NCBI RefSeq assembly: GCF_018476525.1
Contig: NZ_JAHCST010000072.1
Span: 1-45,721, forward strand
From: Acrocarpospora catenulata
GTDB lineage: Bacteria > Actinomycetota > Actinomycetes > Streptosporangiales > Streptosporangiaceae
Reading direction: 5' to 3'
Length of the DNA stretch: 45,721 nt
Of the stretch, positions 16,242 through 25,307 are shown in pieces. Below the pieces are notes generated by a model, which saw only the letters and a program-made list of their open reading frames with translations, did not search any database and was not told where the DNA came from. How positions within the stretch are numbered: position 1 is the stretch's first letter; each line of letters begins with the position of its first letter. The position numbers and the translations under genes are program-made.

Positions 16242-17024
16242 TCAGGCTGTCTTGATCGCTCCGCCGTCGATGATGTGGTCGGCTCCGGTGGTGCTTGCCG
16301 CGAGTGGTGAAGCGAGGTAGGCGACCAGGGTGGCGACCTCTGCGGGTTCCACGAGGCGTCCTGTGGTCATGCCCATCGTGGCGGGTAGTCCGGCCACCAG
16401 TTGCTCCCGTGTCAGCCCGAGTGAGGCGGCGAGTTGGGCGCCGTAGCCGTCGGGTGACTCCCACATGGCGGTGCGCACCGGGCCGGGGGACACGGTGTTG
16501 ACGCGAACGCCCGCAGGTCCGAACTCCTCCGCGAGGGCCTTTCCGAACGCCGTCAGGGCCGCCTTCGCCGTTGTGTAGGGAACTGGGCCGGCGTGCGGGA
16601 TCCGGGCGGCGTTCGAGGAGACGTTGACGATGGTGCCGCCGCGCCGCAGCAGACTGGGCAACGCGGCCCGGGTCGTGCGAACCGCCGCGAACAGGTTCAG
16701 GCCGTAGATCTCCGCCCACTGCTCGTCGTCGAAGGACAGAAACCCGCCCAGCGCGTCGCCGTCACCCCCGCCGACGTTGTTGACGAGCAGGTCCAGCTCA
16801 CCCAGCTCCGCCAGTGCCGCCGCGACCAGCCGCTCCGGCCCGGCGGGCGCCCCCAGGTCCACCGGGATCGCGATCGCCCCCAGCTCCGCAAGCTCCGGCG
16901 TCACCGTCCGCGCGGCCGCGACCACGCGCATGCCCTCGCCGCGCAGCGCCGCGACGGTGGCGAGCCCGATCCCCCTGCTGGCCCCGGTGACCACGGCGGT
17001 CCGCCCGCTCAGCTGCAGGTCCAT
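16242..17024 (-). CDS. Short-chain dehydrogenase/reductase
   Basis: 260 residues from ATG 17024, chosen over an ATG at 17039 because GAGGAGG ends six bases before it. Classical SDR features in order: TGASRGIG for the cofactor, NNVGG, NVSSN with the catalytic Ser, YTTAK with Tyr and Lys, and SPGPVRT. The C-terminus ends in IIDGGAIKTA. It would reduce or oxidise a small carbonyl/alcohol with NAD(P). It is divergent from a TetR gene across a perfect palindrome, so it is probably the regulated target. Confidence 0.88.
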   Translation of the reverse strand: MDLQLSGRTAVVTGASRGIGLATVAALRGEGMRVVAAARTVTPELAELGAIAIPVDLGAPAGPERLVAAALAELGELDLLVNNVGGGDGDALGGFLSFDDEQWAEIYGLNLFAAVRTTRAALPSLLRRGGTIVNVSSNAARIPHAGPVPYTTAKAALTAFGKALAEEFGPAGVRVNTVSPGPVRTAMWESPDGYGAQLAASLGLTREQLVAGLPATMGMTTGRLVEPAEVATLVAYLASPLAASTTGADHIIDGGAIKTA

Positions 17025-17067
17025 TTCGCGCCTCCTCATTGCATCGTTAACGACGCGAAAAGGCTAT

Positions 17068-17093
17068 AACTTGCGACATTAATGTCGCAAGTT
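17068..17093. promoter_or_regulatory. Perfect 26-bp palindrome, operator of the SDR/TetR pair
   Basis: AACTTGCGACATT is followed at once by its exact complement. On the minus strand TTGCGA inside it and TATAGC after it, 16 bases apart, make a promoter for the SDR gene, so a bound repressor would block it. On the plus strand TTGGGA (17095-17100), 16 bases and TAGTGT (17117-17122) put a start near the TetR GTG at 17129, implying a leaderless transcript. Confidence 0.75.
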
Positions 17094-17128
17094 CTTGGGA
17101 TGCAGCTATCTCGATGTAGTGTTTTCAG

Positions 17129-17743
17129 GTGACAGCGCAGCACGAACGCCTCCGCATCGGCGGCAAGCCACTCCGCGCCGACGCGGAACGGACGGTGCAC
17201 ACGATCCTGGAGGCCGCCGAACGCGTGCTCCTGGTCGATCCCACGGCCACCATGGAGCAGATCGCCGAGGCCGCAGGTGTCGCCCGCACCACCGTGCACC
17301 GGCGCTTCGCCACGCGCGAGGCGCTGATCGACGCCCTGACCCGGTGGGCGACCGCGCAGTTCGCCGCCGCCGTCGACGGCGCGGTGTCCGACGCCGTGCC
17401 GCCGCTGGTCGTCCTCTACCGGGTGACCGCGGACGTGCTCCGTGTCAAGATCGGCTGGGGCTTCGCCATGGACCGGGCCGGGAGCTCCGCGGATCCGGAG
17501 ATCTCCCGGGTGCACGCGGAGGTGCTGGCGGAGTGCGATCGGTTCCTCCGCCGTGCGCAGGCCACCGGGCTCCTGCGGTCCGACGTCGACATCGTGTGGG
17601 CGCGGCGCTGCTACTACGCGCTCATCCACGAGGCGACCAAGGGCGGAACCGCCGACGCGGACATCGACACCCTGACCACCCTGATCGTCGACACGCTGCT
17701 GCGGGGGTTCGGTACCGCCGCAGCTCAGTCAACGGGGAGTTAG
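17129..17743 (+). CDS. TetR-family transcriptional regulator
   Basis: 204 residues from GTG 17129 with no ribosome site, consistent with a leaderless message. The N-terminal helix-turn-helix is clear (TILEAAERVL, MEQIAEAAGVARTTVHRRFA, REALIDALT); the C-terminal ligand domain is helical. It faces the SDR gene and very likely binds the palindrome between them. Its last 15 bases overlap the convergent GH39 gene. Confidence 0.88.
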   Translation: MTAQHERLRIGGKPLRADAERTVHTILEAAERVLLVDPTATMEQIAEAAGVARTTVHRRFATREALIDALTRWATAQFAAAVDGAVSDAVPPLVVLYRVTADVLRVKIGWGFAMDRAGSSADPEISRVHAEVLAECDRFLRRAQATGLLRSDVDIVWARRCYYALIHEATKGGTADADIDTLTTLIVDTLLRGFGTAAAQSTGS

Positions 17744-19534
17744 TTCGATATACGACACTCCTGGCATCGGGAGGGGGAAGGTGAGGGTCACCGTTTCCCC
17801 TTCGATCGTTTGCGGGGGCGTGTAGAGGTCGAGGGTGTTGGCCGCGTGCAGCTCCGCCCACTGGTCGCCGTCTGGCCACGGGGTGTCGGCTGCCCAGGTG
17901 GACTGGATGTTGGAGTGGGTGTGGTCGATGCGGTGGTGGGTGAGGGTGTAGGGCGGGGTCAGTCCGGTCAGGGTCAAGGTGATGTCGCGGGTGAGGGTGG
18001 GGACGCCGCCCGCTTGGGATTGGTTGAGGGTGGTGTTCCAGATGAGGAGGGAGAGGGTGCCGTCGGGGTGGCGGGTCGGCCAGATTTCGAGGGCGGCGAG
18101 GTCGCCGGTGAGGGTGTGGTGGAGTTCGTGGGGGCCCAGGCGGTTGGCCAGGGAGAGGGCGAAGTAGCGGGGTTTGCGGAGGTTGCCGACGGTGAGGAGG
18201 CCGAAGCCGCCGTGGAAGAGGGCCGGGGGGCGGCCAAGCTCCTCGAAGTGGTCGGAAGCGACCCAGTGGGAGAGGGCGTCCAGGCGGCCGGCGGCTGAGC
18301 GCATGCCGTGCAGCAGGAAGGTGGCGCCGAAGGGGCCGTCGCCGATGCCGTGGAAGTGGGTGGGGGTGGGGCCCCATTCGGTCCACCAGATGGGGGTGCC
18401 GGTGCGGTCGTGGCGGGCCAGGGCGGGGCGCCAGTCCAGCGGGGCGTTGCCGTAGGTGTGGGTGGAGAGGAAGTCGAGCGGAGCGCCGGACTTGTCCACA
18501 TGGTCGAGGAGTTCCTGGACCCAGCCGTTGGCGGCCGAGGACGGGCCGCCGACGCGGAGGCCGGGATGCACGTCCTTGACGGCGGCGGCGGTGACGTCGT
18601 AGAGGCGGAAGAACTCCTCGGGGGTGCCGCTCCAGAAGACCTCCAGGTTGGGTTCGTTCCAGACCTCGAAGGCCCAGTTGTCGATCAGTTCCTGGAGTCC
18701 GTACCGGTCGGCGAGGTGCTGGGTGAGGGCCCGGACCAGGTCACCCCACCGGTCGTAGTCCCTGGGCGGGGAGATGATCGCCTGGTAGCCGAAGACCGTC
18801 CTGGCAGGATCGGCGGCCAGGTCGCGGGGCATGAAGGAGAGTTCCACGATCGGGCGCAGGCCGATGGACATGATCCGGTCGTAGACCTCCTCGACCTTCC
18901 GGAAGTCGTGCACGGGCTCGCCGTCCACCTCGCGGTAGACGCCGAGGTCGTCGCCGAGGATGGCGTGCGCGCGGACCGTGCGCACGCCGAGTTCCTCCCG
19001 GACCAGGCGGAGCGCCGTCAGCAGTTCCTCACCGATCGGCCGCCCGCCGACGGTGTCGGTGGAGAGCAGGTGGGACAGGTGCTCCGACCCGATCATGTAC
19101 GCCCACGGCCGCCCGGCGGCCCCGCTCACCCGGTCGGCCCGCACCTCGACGGTGACCTGCCCGCTCGTGTCGCCAGGCGTGACCGGAACGGGTTCGCAGA
19201 ACGGCCCGGCCGAGTCCATCGTCGTGATCGCCGCCACCCGGTACCAGGCGGCGGGGTCGCCGGTGTCCACGTACCGGGTGCCGGGAACGGCGGGCACGTC
19301 CACGTCGGGCTGCCCGATCCCCTGGTACGGCCCGGCCTGCGCCGCCGCACGCTCCACCAGGTACCCGATCGCCCCCGGGACGGGATCCCAGGTCAGCGTG
19401 GCGTGCCCACGCCCGGACCAGGCCCGCAACCCACCGGGCGCGGGCAGCGCGGGCACCGGGGCCCCCGCCACCTCCCCGGACGGCCGGTAGACGCGGTTCA
19501 GCCAGTCACGACGGGCGGACTCGGCCGTGCTCAT
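17729..19534 (-). CDS. GH39-type glycoside hydrolase with N-terminal Fn3-like region
   Basis: 601 residues from ATG 19534, with GGGGAG just upstream. No signal peptide, so probably cytoplasmic. Residues about 30-135 resemble a fibronectin-III fold (ATLTWDPVPGAIGYLVER). The barrel follows, with the acid/base Glu294 in FEVWNEPNLEVFW and the nucleophile Glu386 in WWTEWG, as in GH39 (beta-xylosidase, alpha-iduronidase and related activities). A C-terminal beta domain ends the protein. It is the last gene of a lacI-headed transport operon and likely hydrolyses the imported sugar. Much of the coding strand for the C-terminus is unusually C-rich. Substrate unknown. Confidence 0.8.
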   Translation of the reverse strand: MSTAESARRDWLNRVYRPSGEVAGAPVPALPAPGGLRAWSGRGHATLTWDPVPGAIGYLVERAAAQAGPYQGIGQPDVDVPAVPGTRYVDTGDPAAWYRVAAITTMDSAGPFCEPVPVTPGDTSGQVTVEVRADRVSGAAGRPWAYMIGSEHLSHLLSTDTVGGRPIGEELLTALRLVREELGVRTVRAHAILGDDLGVYREVDGEPVHDFRKVEEVYDRIMSIGLRPIVELSFMPRDLAADPARTVFGYQAIISPPRDYDRWGDLVRALTQHLADRYGLQELIDNWAFEVWNEPNLEVFWSGTPEEFFRLYDVTAAAVKDVHPGLRVGGPSSAANGWVQELLDHVDKSGAPLDFLSTHTYGNAPLDWRPALARHDRTGTPIWWTEWGPTPTHFHGIGDGPFGATFLLHGMRSAAGRLDALSHWVASDHFEELGRPPALFHGGFGLLTVGNLRKPRYFALSLANRLGPHELHHTLTGDLAALEIWPTRHPDGTLSLLIWNTTLNQSQAGGVPTLTRDITLTLTGLTPPYTLTHHRIDHTHSNIQSTWAADTPWPDGDQWAELHAANTLDLYTPPQTIEGETVTLTFPLPMPGVSYIELTPR

Positions 19535-19560
19535 GATGTTTCTCCCCGAGTTGGTCGACT

Positions 19561-21078
19561 TCAGTTGGCGGGTGGGATGACGTTCCAGGACTCCTCCGCC
19601 AGCAGCGGCGCCAGCGCGTCGCGCACCTGCGGTGAGGCGAAGTAGCCGCGCAGCGCGTCCCGGCTCAGCGCGTTGCCCAGGGCGATCATGATCATGCCCT
19701 GGTCCAGCGCCAGGTACTGCTTGGCGACCTGGCCGCTGCGCACCGCGACGGCGTCGTAGAAGCCGCCGGGGCCGTAGGCGTCGAAGTCCTTCTTGATGTT
19801 GGCGAGGTTGGCGAGGGCGTGCTCCGGCGCGTACCGCAGGGCCAGGAAGGACGCGTGGGGGGTGACCACGCCGTCGCCGTAGGCGGAGGGTTCCGGTTTG
19901 CCGGGGCGGCAGCCCTCGAAGCCGTAGTCGACCGAGGTGCGCTCCTGGTCGGAGGTGTAGCCGTCGGTGTCCATGCCGATGGCGTCCACGCCGTACTCCC
20001 GGTAGCCCCCGGCCGGGTTGTTGCTGGGCGAGAAGCCCCAGTAGCCGTATTTCGCGTCGTTCAGGCCGTGTTCCCGCTGGGCGGCGACGTACACCGGGTG
20101 GTTGCGGCCCCAGCTTCGCGCGCCCCAGGTGTCCTCGGGCACGAGCTGCGGCACCATCAGGGCTTCGAACATGCTGCCGCCCCAGGTGGGGACCAGGCGC
20201 ATGCCGCGGTAGCCGTACGTGCCCTCGAAGACGTTCACGCCCTGGTGAGTCTCCCAGGTCCCGACCGGCTTCTGCTCCGGCCACGACCAGTCACACGTAT
20301 CCGGAAATGTCCGCCACATGCCGAAATAGTGGTTCTTGGGGAGCTGGCCGAGGGCGATGCCGACGTAGGAGGTGATCCGGGTCTCGGTCAGCGCGCCGTA
20401 GTGGTGGCAGGTGGAGTAGACCGTGGTGCCGGAGCCGTTGTAGTCGCTCGGCACCGAGCAGCCGGAGGGTTGCGCGGGCCAGAAGCCGCCGCGGAGCAGG
20501 CCGGTGTCCGGCTTGCCGGCCGGGTCGTAGTAGGAGCGGAAGTCCATGCTCGTGACCAGCGCGTTCGCCCGCGCGGCCACCTCGGGGACGGCCTTGCGGA
20601 GCATCATCAGGGCCGCCGCCAGCCAGCCGTTGTCCACGCTGGAGGCGAACGGCTCCACCGGGCTGCCGCTCTCCGGCCAGACCCGGACCAGGGCGAGGGT
20701 GTGCGGGTCGTACCAGTTGTAGAACTGGCCGGTCGGCGCGTGCCGCTCCAATCGCGAGACCGCGTCGAGCGCCCGGGTCACCCGGCTCAGCGCCTCCGGC
20801 CGCCGGATCAGCCCGATGTCGCGGGCGGCCACCGTGCTCCACAGGTAACTGGCGATGTTGGTGGGCGAGGTGACCTCGGCCCGGGTCCCGGGAGCCAGGG
20901 TGCCCTCGATCTTGTCGGCGGGGATGCCGGTGGCGGGGTCCACCATCGCGGTCATCGACCGCCAGGCGTCCTTTGCGTACGTCTCAAGGGTCTTCTTGGC
21001 AGGCGGCGCGGCGGCGGCCGGCTGGACGGGGAGCAGGGCGAAGGTGGCGGCCACGGCCGCCGCTAAACACTTGCGCAT
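19561..21078 (-). CDS. Secreted PF10091 (GH144-like) glycoside hydrolase
   Basis: 505 residues, ATG 21078 with AGGA before it. A signal peptide ends near PAAAAPPAKK. The body is an alpha/alpha-barrel protein with WGFSPSNNPAGGYREYG and VVTPHASFLALRYAPEHAL, the hallmarks of the glycoamylase-like PF10091 domain found in GH144 beta-1,2-glucanases and relatives; SVDNGWLAAALMML and LDQGMIMIALGNAL are further conserved-looking helices. It probably degrades a polysaccharide outside the cell so that fragments can enter through the neighbouring ABC transporter. GH144 activity itself is an inference. Confidence 0.7.
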   Translation of the reverse strand: MRKCLAAAVAATFALLPVQPAAAAPPAKKTLETYAKDAWRSMTAMVDPATGIPADKIEGTLAPGTRAEVTSPTNIASYLWSTVAARDIGLIRRPEALSRVTRALDAVSRLERHAPTGQFYNWYDPHTLALVRVWPESGSPVEPFASSVDNGWLAAALMMLRKAVPEVAARANALVTSMDFRSYYDPAGKPDTGLLRGGFWPAQPSGCSVPSDYNGSGTTVYSTCHHYGALTETRITSYVGIALGQLPKNHYFGMWRTFPDTCDWSWPEQKPVGTWETHQGVNVFEGTYGYRGMRLVPTWGGSMFEALMVPQLVPEDTWGARSWGRNHPVYVAAQREHGLNDAKYGYWGFSPSNNPAGGYREYGVDAIGMDTDGYTSDQERTSVDYGFEGCRPGKPEPSAYGDGVVTPHASFLALRYAPEHALANLANIKKDFDAYGPGGFYDAVAVRSGQVAKQYLALDQGMIMIALGNALSRDALRGYFASPQVRDALAPLLAEESWNVIPPAN

Positions 21079-21091
21079 GATGGGTGTCCTG

Positions 21092-21901
21092 TTACTTGAG
21101 ACCGGTGAAAGTGGTGCTCTGGACGAAGTAGCGCTGCAGGAACAGGAAGAGCACGAGGATCGGCGCCACGACCACCACGGCGCCCGCGATGAGCAGCCCG
21201 TACTGCGTGGCCTGGGCGTTGCTGAAGATCGCCAGGGCGACCGGCAGCGTGTACATGTCCTCGCTCTGCGCCACCACGGCCGGCCAGATGAACGCGTTCC
21301 ACGAGGTGAAGAACGTGATCAGGCCGAGCGTGGCCAGCGCGGGCTTGCAGAGCGGCAGGACGATCTGGAAGAAGATCCGGAACTCCCGCGCGCCGTCCAC
21401 CCGGGCGGCGTGCAGGAGCTCGTCCGGGATGTCGGCCATGAACTGGCGCATGAGGAAGATCCCCAGCGGCGTCACGATGGTCGGCAGGATGATCCCCAGG
21501 AACGTGTTGACCAGCCCGAACTTCGCGATCAGTACGAACTGCGGGATCATCACCACGATCGCCGGCACCATCAGCTGCACCAGCACCAGGGCGAACAGCA
21601 CGTTCCGCCCCCGGAACCGCAGCTTGGCGAAGGCGTACCCGACCATCGAGCAGAAGAGCAGGTTGCCCGCCACGGCGGCCAGCGCGACCACCGCGCTGTT
21701 GAAGAACGCGGCGTCCATCTGGGTGCGCTCGAACAGCCCGGCGTAGTTGCCCAGCGTCCACTGCTCGGGCAGCAGGGTGGGCGGGTCGCGCCGGATCTCG
21801 CCCTCCGGCTTGAACGAGGCCAGCAGGGTCCACCCGAACGGGAACACCACCAGCACCAGACCGGCGGCCAGCCCGGCGTAGGTCCACATCCGGCGCGTCA
21901 T
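21092..21901 (-). CDS. Sugar ABC transporter permease (MalG-like)
   Basis: 269 residues from ATG 21901, which overlaps the preceding permease stop by four bases. Six membrane helices and the cytoplasmic EAA loop HAARVDGAREFRIFFQIVLP, which contacts the ATPase. It forms the import channel with the partner permease. The GH144-like gene starts 13 bases further on. Confidence 0.93.
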   Translation of the reverse strand: MTRRMWTYAGLAAGLVLVVFPFGWTLLASFKPEGEIRRDPPTLLPEQWTLGNYAGLFERTQMDAAFFNSAVVALAAVAGNLLFCSMVGYAFAKLRFRGRNVLFALVLVQLMVPAIVVMIPQFVLIAKFGLVNTFLGIILPTIVTPLGIFLMRQFMADIPDELLHAARVDGAREFRIFFQIVLPLCKPALATLGLITFFTSWNAFIWPAVVAQSEDMYTLPVALAIFSNAQATQYGLLIAGAVVVVAPILVLFLFLQRYFVQSTTFTGLK

Positions 21902-22824
21902 CGCGACCTCCCCAGGCGGAACTGCAGGAAGGCCAGCGCCGCGATCACCGTGAACAGCACGGTGGCGGCCGCCCCGGCATACCCGAAATTTCCGGACCCG
22001 AACTGGTTGTAGATGGCCAGCGAGGCCGAGGTGGTCGCCCCCGCGGGACCACCTCGGGTCATCACCAGCGGTTCCTCCATGAACTGGGTGAACCCGATGG
22101 AGCTGTACACGGTGCAGAACAGCAGGGCGGGCCGGAGCATCGGCACGGTGACCCAGCGGAACCGCGCCCACCGCCCGGCGCCGTCCACCTCGGCCGCCTC
22201 GTACAGCTCCTTCGGGATGCCCTGCAGCGCGGCCAGCAGGATGATCATGTCGAAGCCGAAGCTGCGCCAGGCCGTCATCACGATGATCACCGGCAGCGCC
22301 AGCGTCTCGTCGGCCAGCCAGGAGGGCCCGTCCACGCCGACGGCCGCCAGCAGCTGGTTGACCGGCCCGGCCTCAGGATCGAGCAGGAAACGCCAGGCCA
22401 CCGCGATGCCGATGATGCTCGTCACGTACGGCAGGTAGTAGCCCAGCCGGAAGAAGGCGGCCGGCAGCCGGGCGATGCCCGAGTTGAGGGCCACCGCCGC
22501 CGCCAGGCCGAGGCCGATGGTGAGCGGCAGCGTGGTCACCACGAACACCAGCGTGTTGACCGCCGCCCTGCGCATCAGCTCGTCGTCGAAGAGCCGCAGA
22601 TAGTTGCGGAGCCCGACCAGCTCCACGCCCAGCGGGTTCCGCACGTCGGTGCTGCGCATGTCGGTGAAGCTCATGCCGAGCCCCACCAGCAGCGGCCCCG
22701 CCCAGAACACCGCGAAGACCACCACGAACGGCGTCACGAACAGCCAGCCGATCCCGGTCCCGCGGAGCGGCCGGGGCACCGTCCCCGCCGCCCGCCGCAC
22801 TCCGGTCTCCGCGGTGGCCACCAT
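21898..22824 (-). CDS. Sugar ABC transporter permease (MalF-like)
   Basis: 308 residues from ATG 22824, two bases after the stop of the binding-protein gene. It has an N-terminal helix before the core, six further helices, and the EAA loop YEAAEVDGAGRWARFRWVTVP. It pairs with the MalG-like subunit. No ATP-binding subunit lies in the operon; a shared MsiK-type ATPase elsewhere is the usual solution in actinomycetes. Confidence 0.93.
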   Translation of the reverse strand: MVATAETGVRRAAGTVPRPLRGTGIGWLFVTPFVVVFAVFWAGPLLVGLGMSFTDMRSTDVRNPLGVELVGLRNYLRLFDDELMRRAAVNTLVFVVTTLPLTIGLGLAAAVALNSGIARLPAAFFRLGYYLPYVTSIIGIAVAWRFLLDPEAGPVNQLLAAVGVDGPSWLADETLALPVIIVMTAWRSFGFDMIILLAALQGIPKELYEAAEVDGAGRWARFRWVTVPMLRPALLFCTVYSSIGFTQFMEEPLVMTRGGPAGATTSASLAIYNQFGSGNFGYAGAAATVLFTVIAALAFLQFRLGRSR

Positions 22825-22826
22825 CG

Positions 22827-24077
22827 TCAGGCCCCGGTCCCGATCGCCTCGGCCTGCGCCTGCATGGCCTTGGCCGCCTCCTGCGCCGTCTGCTTGCCCA
22901 GCGCGAGCTTCTCGATCTCGGTCTCCATCACCTTGGCCACCTGCTCCCAGGTCGGTACGGCAGGCGCCGACCTGGCGTCCTTGAGCTGCTCGCCGAAGAC
23001 CTTCACCCGCTCGTCGGCGGTGAGCGCGGGCTCCTGCCAGGCCGCCTGCACGCTGGGCAGCGCGGCCACCTGCCCGAACCACTTGGCCTGCACCTTCGGG
23101 TCGGTCAGCCACTGGAGGAACTTCCAGGCCGCCTCCCGGTTCCTGGCGTTCTTGAAGACCACCATGTTGCTGCCGCCGATCAGGCTGGTCCCCCCGGCGG
23201 AGCCCTTCGGGTACGGCGCGACGGCGAACTTCTCCGCGAAGCCGTCCCCGCCCTCCTTCTCCATCGTGGAGATCATCCACGGGCCGGAGTAGAAGGCCCC
23301 GACCTCGCCCTTCACGAAGGTCTGCGGGAAGGCCCCGGTGGGCTGGTCGGTGGCGGCCAGGCCGTCCTTGAAGAAGGACGCGTAGTGGGTGAGCGCGGTC
23401 ACCATCTCGGGGGTGTCCAGCGTCCACTTGCCGTCCGCGGCGATGTCGCCGCCGGCCTGCCAGACCAGGGGCGCCACCTCCTGCCAGGAGCCCTGCTTGA
23501 AGTTCTGCTCCACGCCGAGTCCGGCGCCCGCGCGGTCCTTCAGGGCCTGGACGAAGGAGGTGACCTCGTCCCAGGTGGCGGGGGCCTGGACGCCGGCCTT
23601 CTCGGCCAGGTCGGTGCGGTAGTAGAAGGCGCGGGTCTCCACGTACCAGGGCACGCCGTACGCGGTGCCGTCCACCTCGCCGGTGGCCCAGGCGCCGGGG
23701 AAGAAGGCGGCGCGGTCGATGAGGTTGCCGGGGGTGGGTTCCAGGGCGCCGGTCTTGGCCATCTCGCCCATCCAGGTGCTGCCCAGCATGGAGACGTCCG
23801 GGGTGGCGTTCCCGGCGATCGCGGCGGTGATCTTGTCGTGCGCGACGTCCCAGCCCAGCGGGGTCACCTTGACGGTGACGCCGGGGTTGGCCGCCTCGAA
23901 CTCCTTGGCGAAGGCGCCGAGCGCCTCCCCCTCGGCGCCCATCGCCCAGACGGTGACCTCGCCGGACGCCTTGTTCAGATCCACGTCGGTGGCCTGCTCC
24001 GCGGGGCCCGCGGCGTCCCGGCCGCAGGCGGCGGCGAGCAGGCCCAGGGCGGTCAGGCCGATGACGAACCTCTTCAC
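22827..24077 (-). CDS. Sugar-binding lipoprotein of an ABC transporter
   Basis: 416 residues from GTG 24077 with GGAGG five bases before it. LLAAAC (Cys18) is a lipobox, so the mature protein is anchored outside the membrane. EVTVWAMG, FEAANPGVTVKV and a middle GVPWYVETRAFYYRTDL are typical of the MalE/extracellular family 1 proteins. It captures the oligosaccharide. Its GTG overlaps the lacI stop (GTGA), so regulator and transporter share one message. Confidence 0.93.
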   Translation of the reverse strand: MKRFVIGLTALGLLAAACGRDAAGPAEQATDVDLNKASGEVTVWAMGAEGEALGAFAKEFEAANPGVTVKVTPLGWDVAHDKITAAIAGNATPDVSMLGSTWMGEMAKTGALEPTPGNLIDRAAFFPGAWATGEVDGTAYGVPWYVETRAFYYRTDLAEKAGVQAPATWDEVTSFVQALKDRAGAGLGVEQNFKQGSWQEVAPLVWQAGGDIAADGKWTLDTPEMVTALTHYASFFKDGLAATDQPTGAFPQTFVKGEVGAFYSGPWMISTMEKEGGDGFAEKFAVAPYPKGSAGGTSLIGGSNMVVFKNARNREAAWKFLQWLTDPKVQAKWFGQVAALPSVQAAWQEPALTADERVKVFGEQLKDARSAPAVPTWEQVAKVMETEIEKLALGKQTAQEAAKAMQAQAEAIGTGA

Positions 24078-25102
24078 GCTTCCTCCAGGGGGTGCGAACC
24101 GCAGCTCGCCCGTACGACGAGCTCGGTGGGAATGACCTGCGAGCTTGGGGTGTCCCGGACGCCGTTGATCAGCTCGTCCAGGGCACGGGCCGCGCGGGCG
24201 CCGAGGTCGCGCATCGGCTGGCGCACGGTGGTCAGGGCCGGGCGGGCGTGCCGGGCGGCCATGATGTCGTCCCATCCGGTGACGGCCACGTCACCCGGGA
24301 TGGACAGGCCGCGCTCCTCGGCGGCCAGGATCACGCCCAGCGCGACCTGGTCGTCGGCGCAGACGATGACGTCGGGGCGCGGGCCGGAGTGGTGGTGGGC
24401 AGAGAGCAGGTAGCGCCCGAGCGCGTAGCCGCCGTCCACGGTGAACTCGCACGGGGACGGCTCCGGCGGGGTGATGCCGTGCTCGGCCAGGACCCGGCCG
24501 ATGGAGGTCCAGCGCTGGCTGATGTCGCCCTGGTCGTGGCCGCCGGCCAGGGCGAAGTTCCGGTAGCCGTGGCCGAGCAGGTGGGTGGCCAGCCGGGCGG
24601 CCGACTCGGTGTTCTCGCTGGCCACCACGTCGGCTCCGGCCACCGCGTCGCCCCGGGCGATCATGACCAGCGGCATGCCGGAGGCGGCGATCTCGGCCAC
24701 CACCTCGTCCCGTACCGTCTGGCCGAAGATGACCATGCCGTCCACCCGGCCGGCCAGGTCCCGTACCAGGTCGGGGACGGCGGCGCGGCCCCGGGTGGAC
24801 AGGACGATCACCGAACGGCCCAGCTCGGAGGCGACCTCCTCGTAGCCGAGCAGCACCTCCGCGAAGTACGGCCCCGACAGGTCGGGGAAGACGATGCCGT
24901 TGGCGGCGTGCCGCCCGGAGGCGAGCGAGACGCCCAGGCGGCTGGGGGTGAAACGCAGCTCCTCGACGGCGCGGAGCACCCGCTCCCGGGTCTTGGCGGC
25001 CACCGGCCCGGTGCCGCGCAGCGCCCGCGACACGGTGGCGATGGAGACCCCGGCCCGCTGCGCGACCTCGTAGATGGTCGCGCTCTCGTCACTGTTGGCC
25101 AC
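24074..25102 (-). CDS. LacI-family transcriptional regulator
   Basis: 342 residues from GTG 25102. TIYEVAQRAGVSIATVSRAL (about 9-28) is the LacI helix-turn-helix, followed by a hinge region and a periplasmic-binding-protein-like ligand domain (CADDQVALGVILAAEERGL, VTGWDD). It is the first gene of the sugar operon and should repress it through the two operators 33-81 bases upstream, releasing them on sugar binding. Confidence 0.93.
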   Translation of the reverse strand: MANSDESATIYEVAQRAGVSIATVSRALRGTGPVAAKTRERVLRAVEELRFTPSRLGVSLASGRHAANGIVFPDLSGPYFAEVLLGYEEVASELGRSVIVLSTRGRAAVPDLVRDLAGRVDGMVIFGQTVRDEVVAEIAASGMPLVMIARGDAVAGADVVASENTESAARLATHLLGHGYRNFALAGGHDQGDISQRWTSIGRVLAEHGITPPEPSPCEFTVDGGYALGRYLLSAHHHSGPRPDVIVCADDQVALGVILAAEERGLSIPGDVAVTGWDDIMAARHARPALTTVRQPMRDLGARAARALDELINGVRDTPSSQVIPTELVVRASCGSHPLEEA

Positions 25103-25134
25103 GCTCGTCCGTCCTCCGGTCTGCCTATCGTGAG

Positions 25135-25183
25135 GGTGTAAGCGCTTCCACTCATCCCCGCCGGAAGTGGAAGCGCTTACACC
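25135..25183. promoter_or_regulatory. Paired LacI-type operators
   Basis: GGTGTAAGCGCTTCCACT (25135-25152) and its exact complement (25166-25183) form an 18-bp inverted repeat. Each arm is itself a LacI-type operator with an AAGCGCTT core (25140-25147, 25171-25178). The cores are 31 bases apart, three helical turns, so two repressor dimers would sit on the same face of the DNA. Confidence 0.88.
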
Positions 25184-25307
25184 ATGGGATGCCCCCGAGT
25201 GTTACACCCCGGTTGCGCCGCTGTAAAGACCCGTCCTGGCGGCTGCCCCTACCCCGAACCAGGTCTCGTTTTCACGAATTGACCGAGGGATTTGTATCCT
25301 TCACGTC

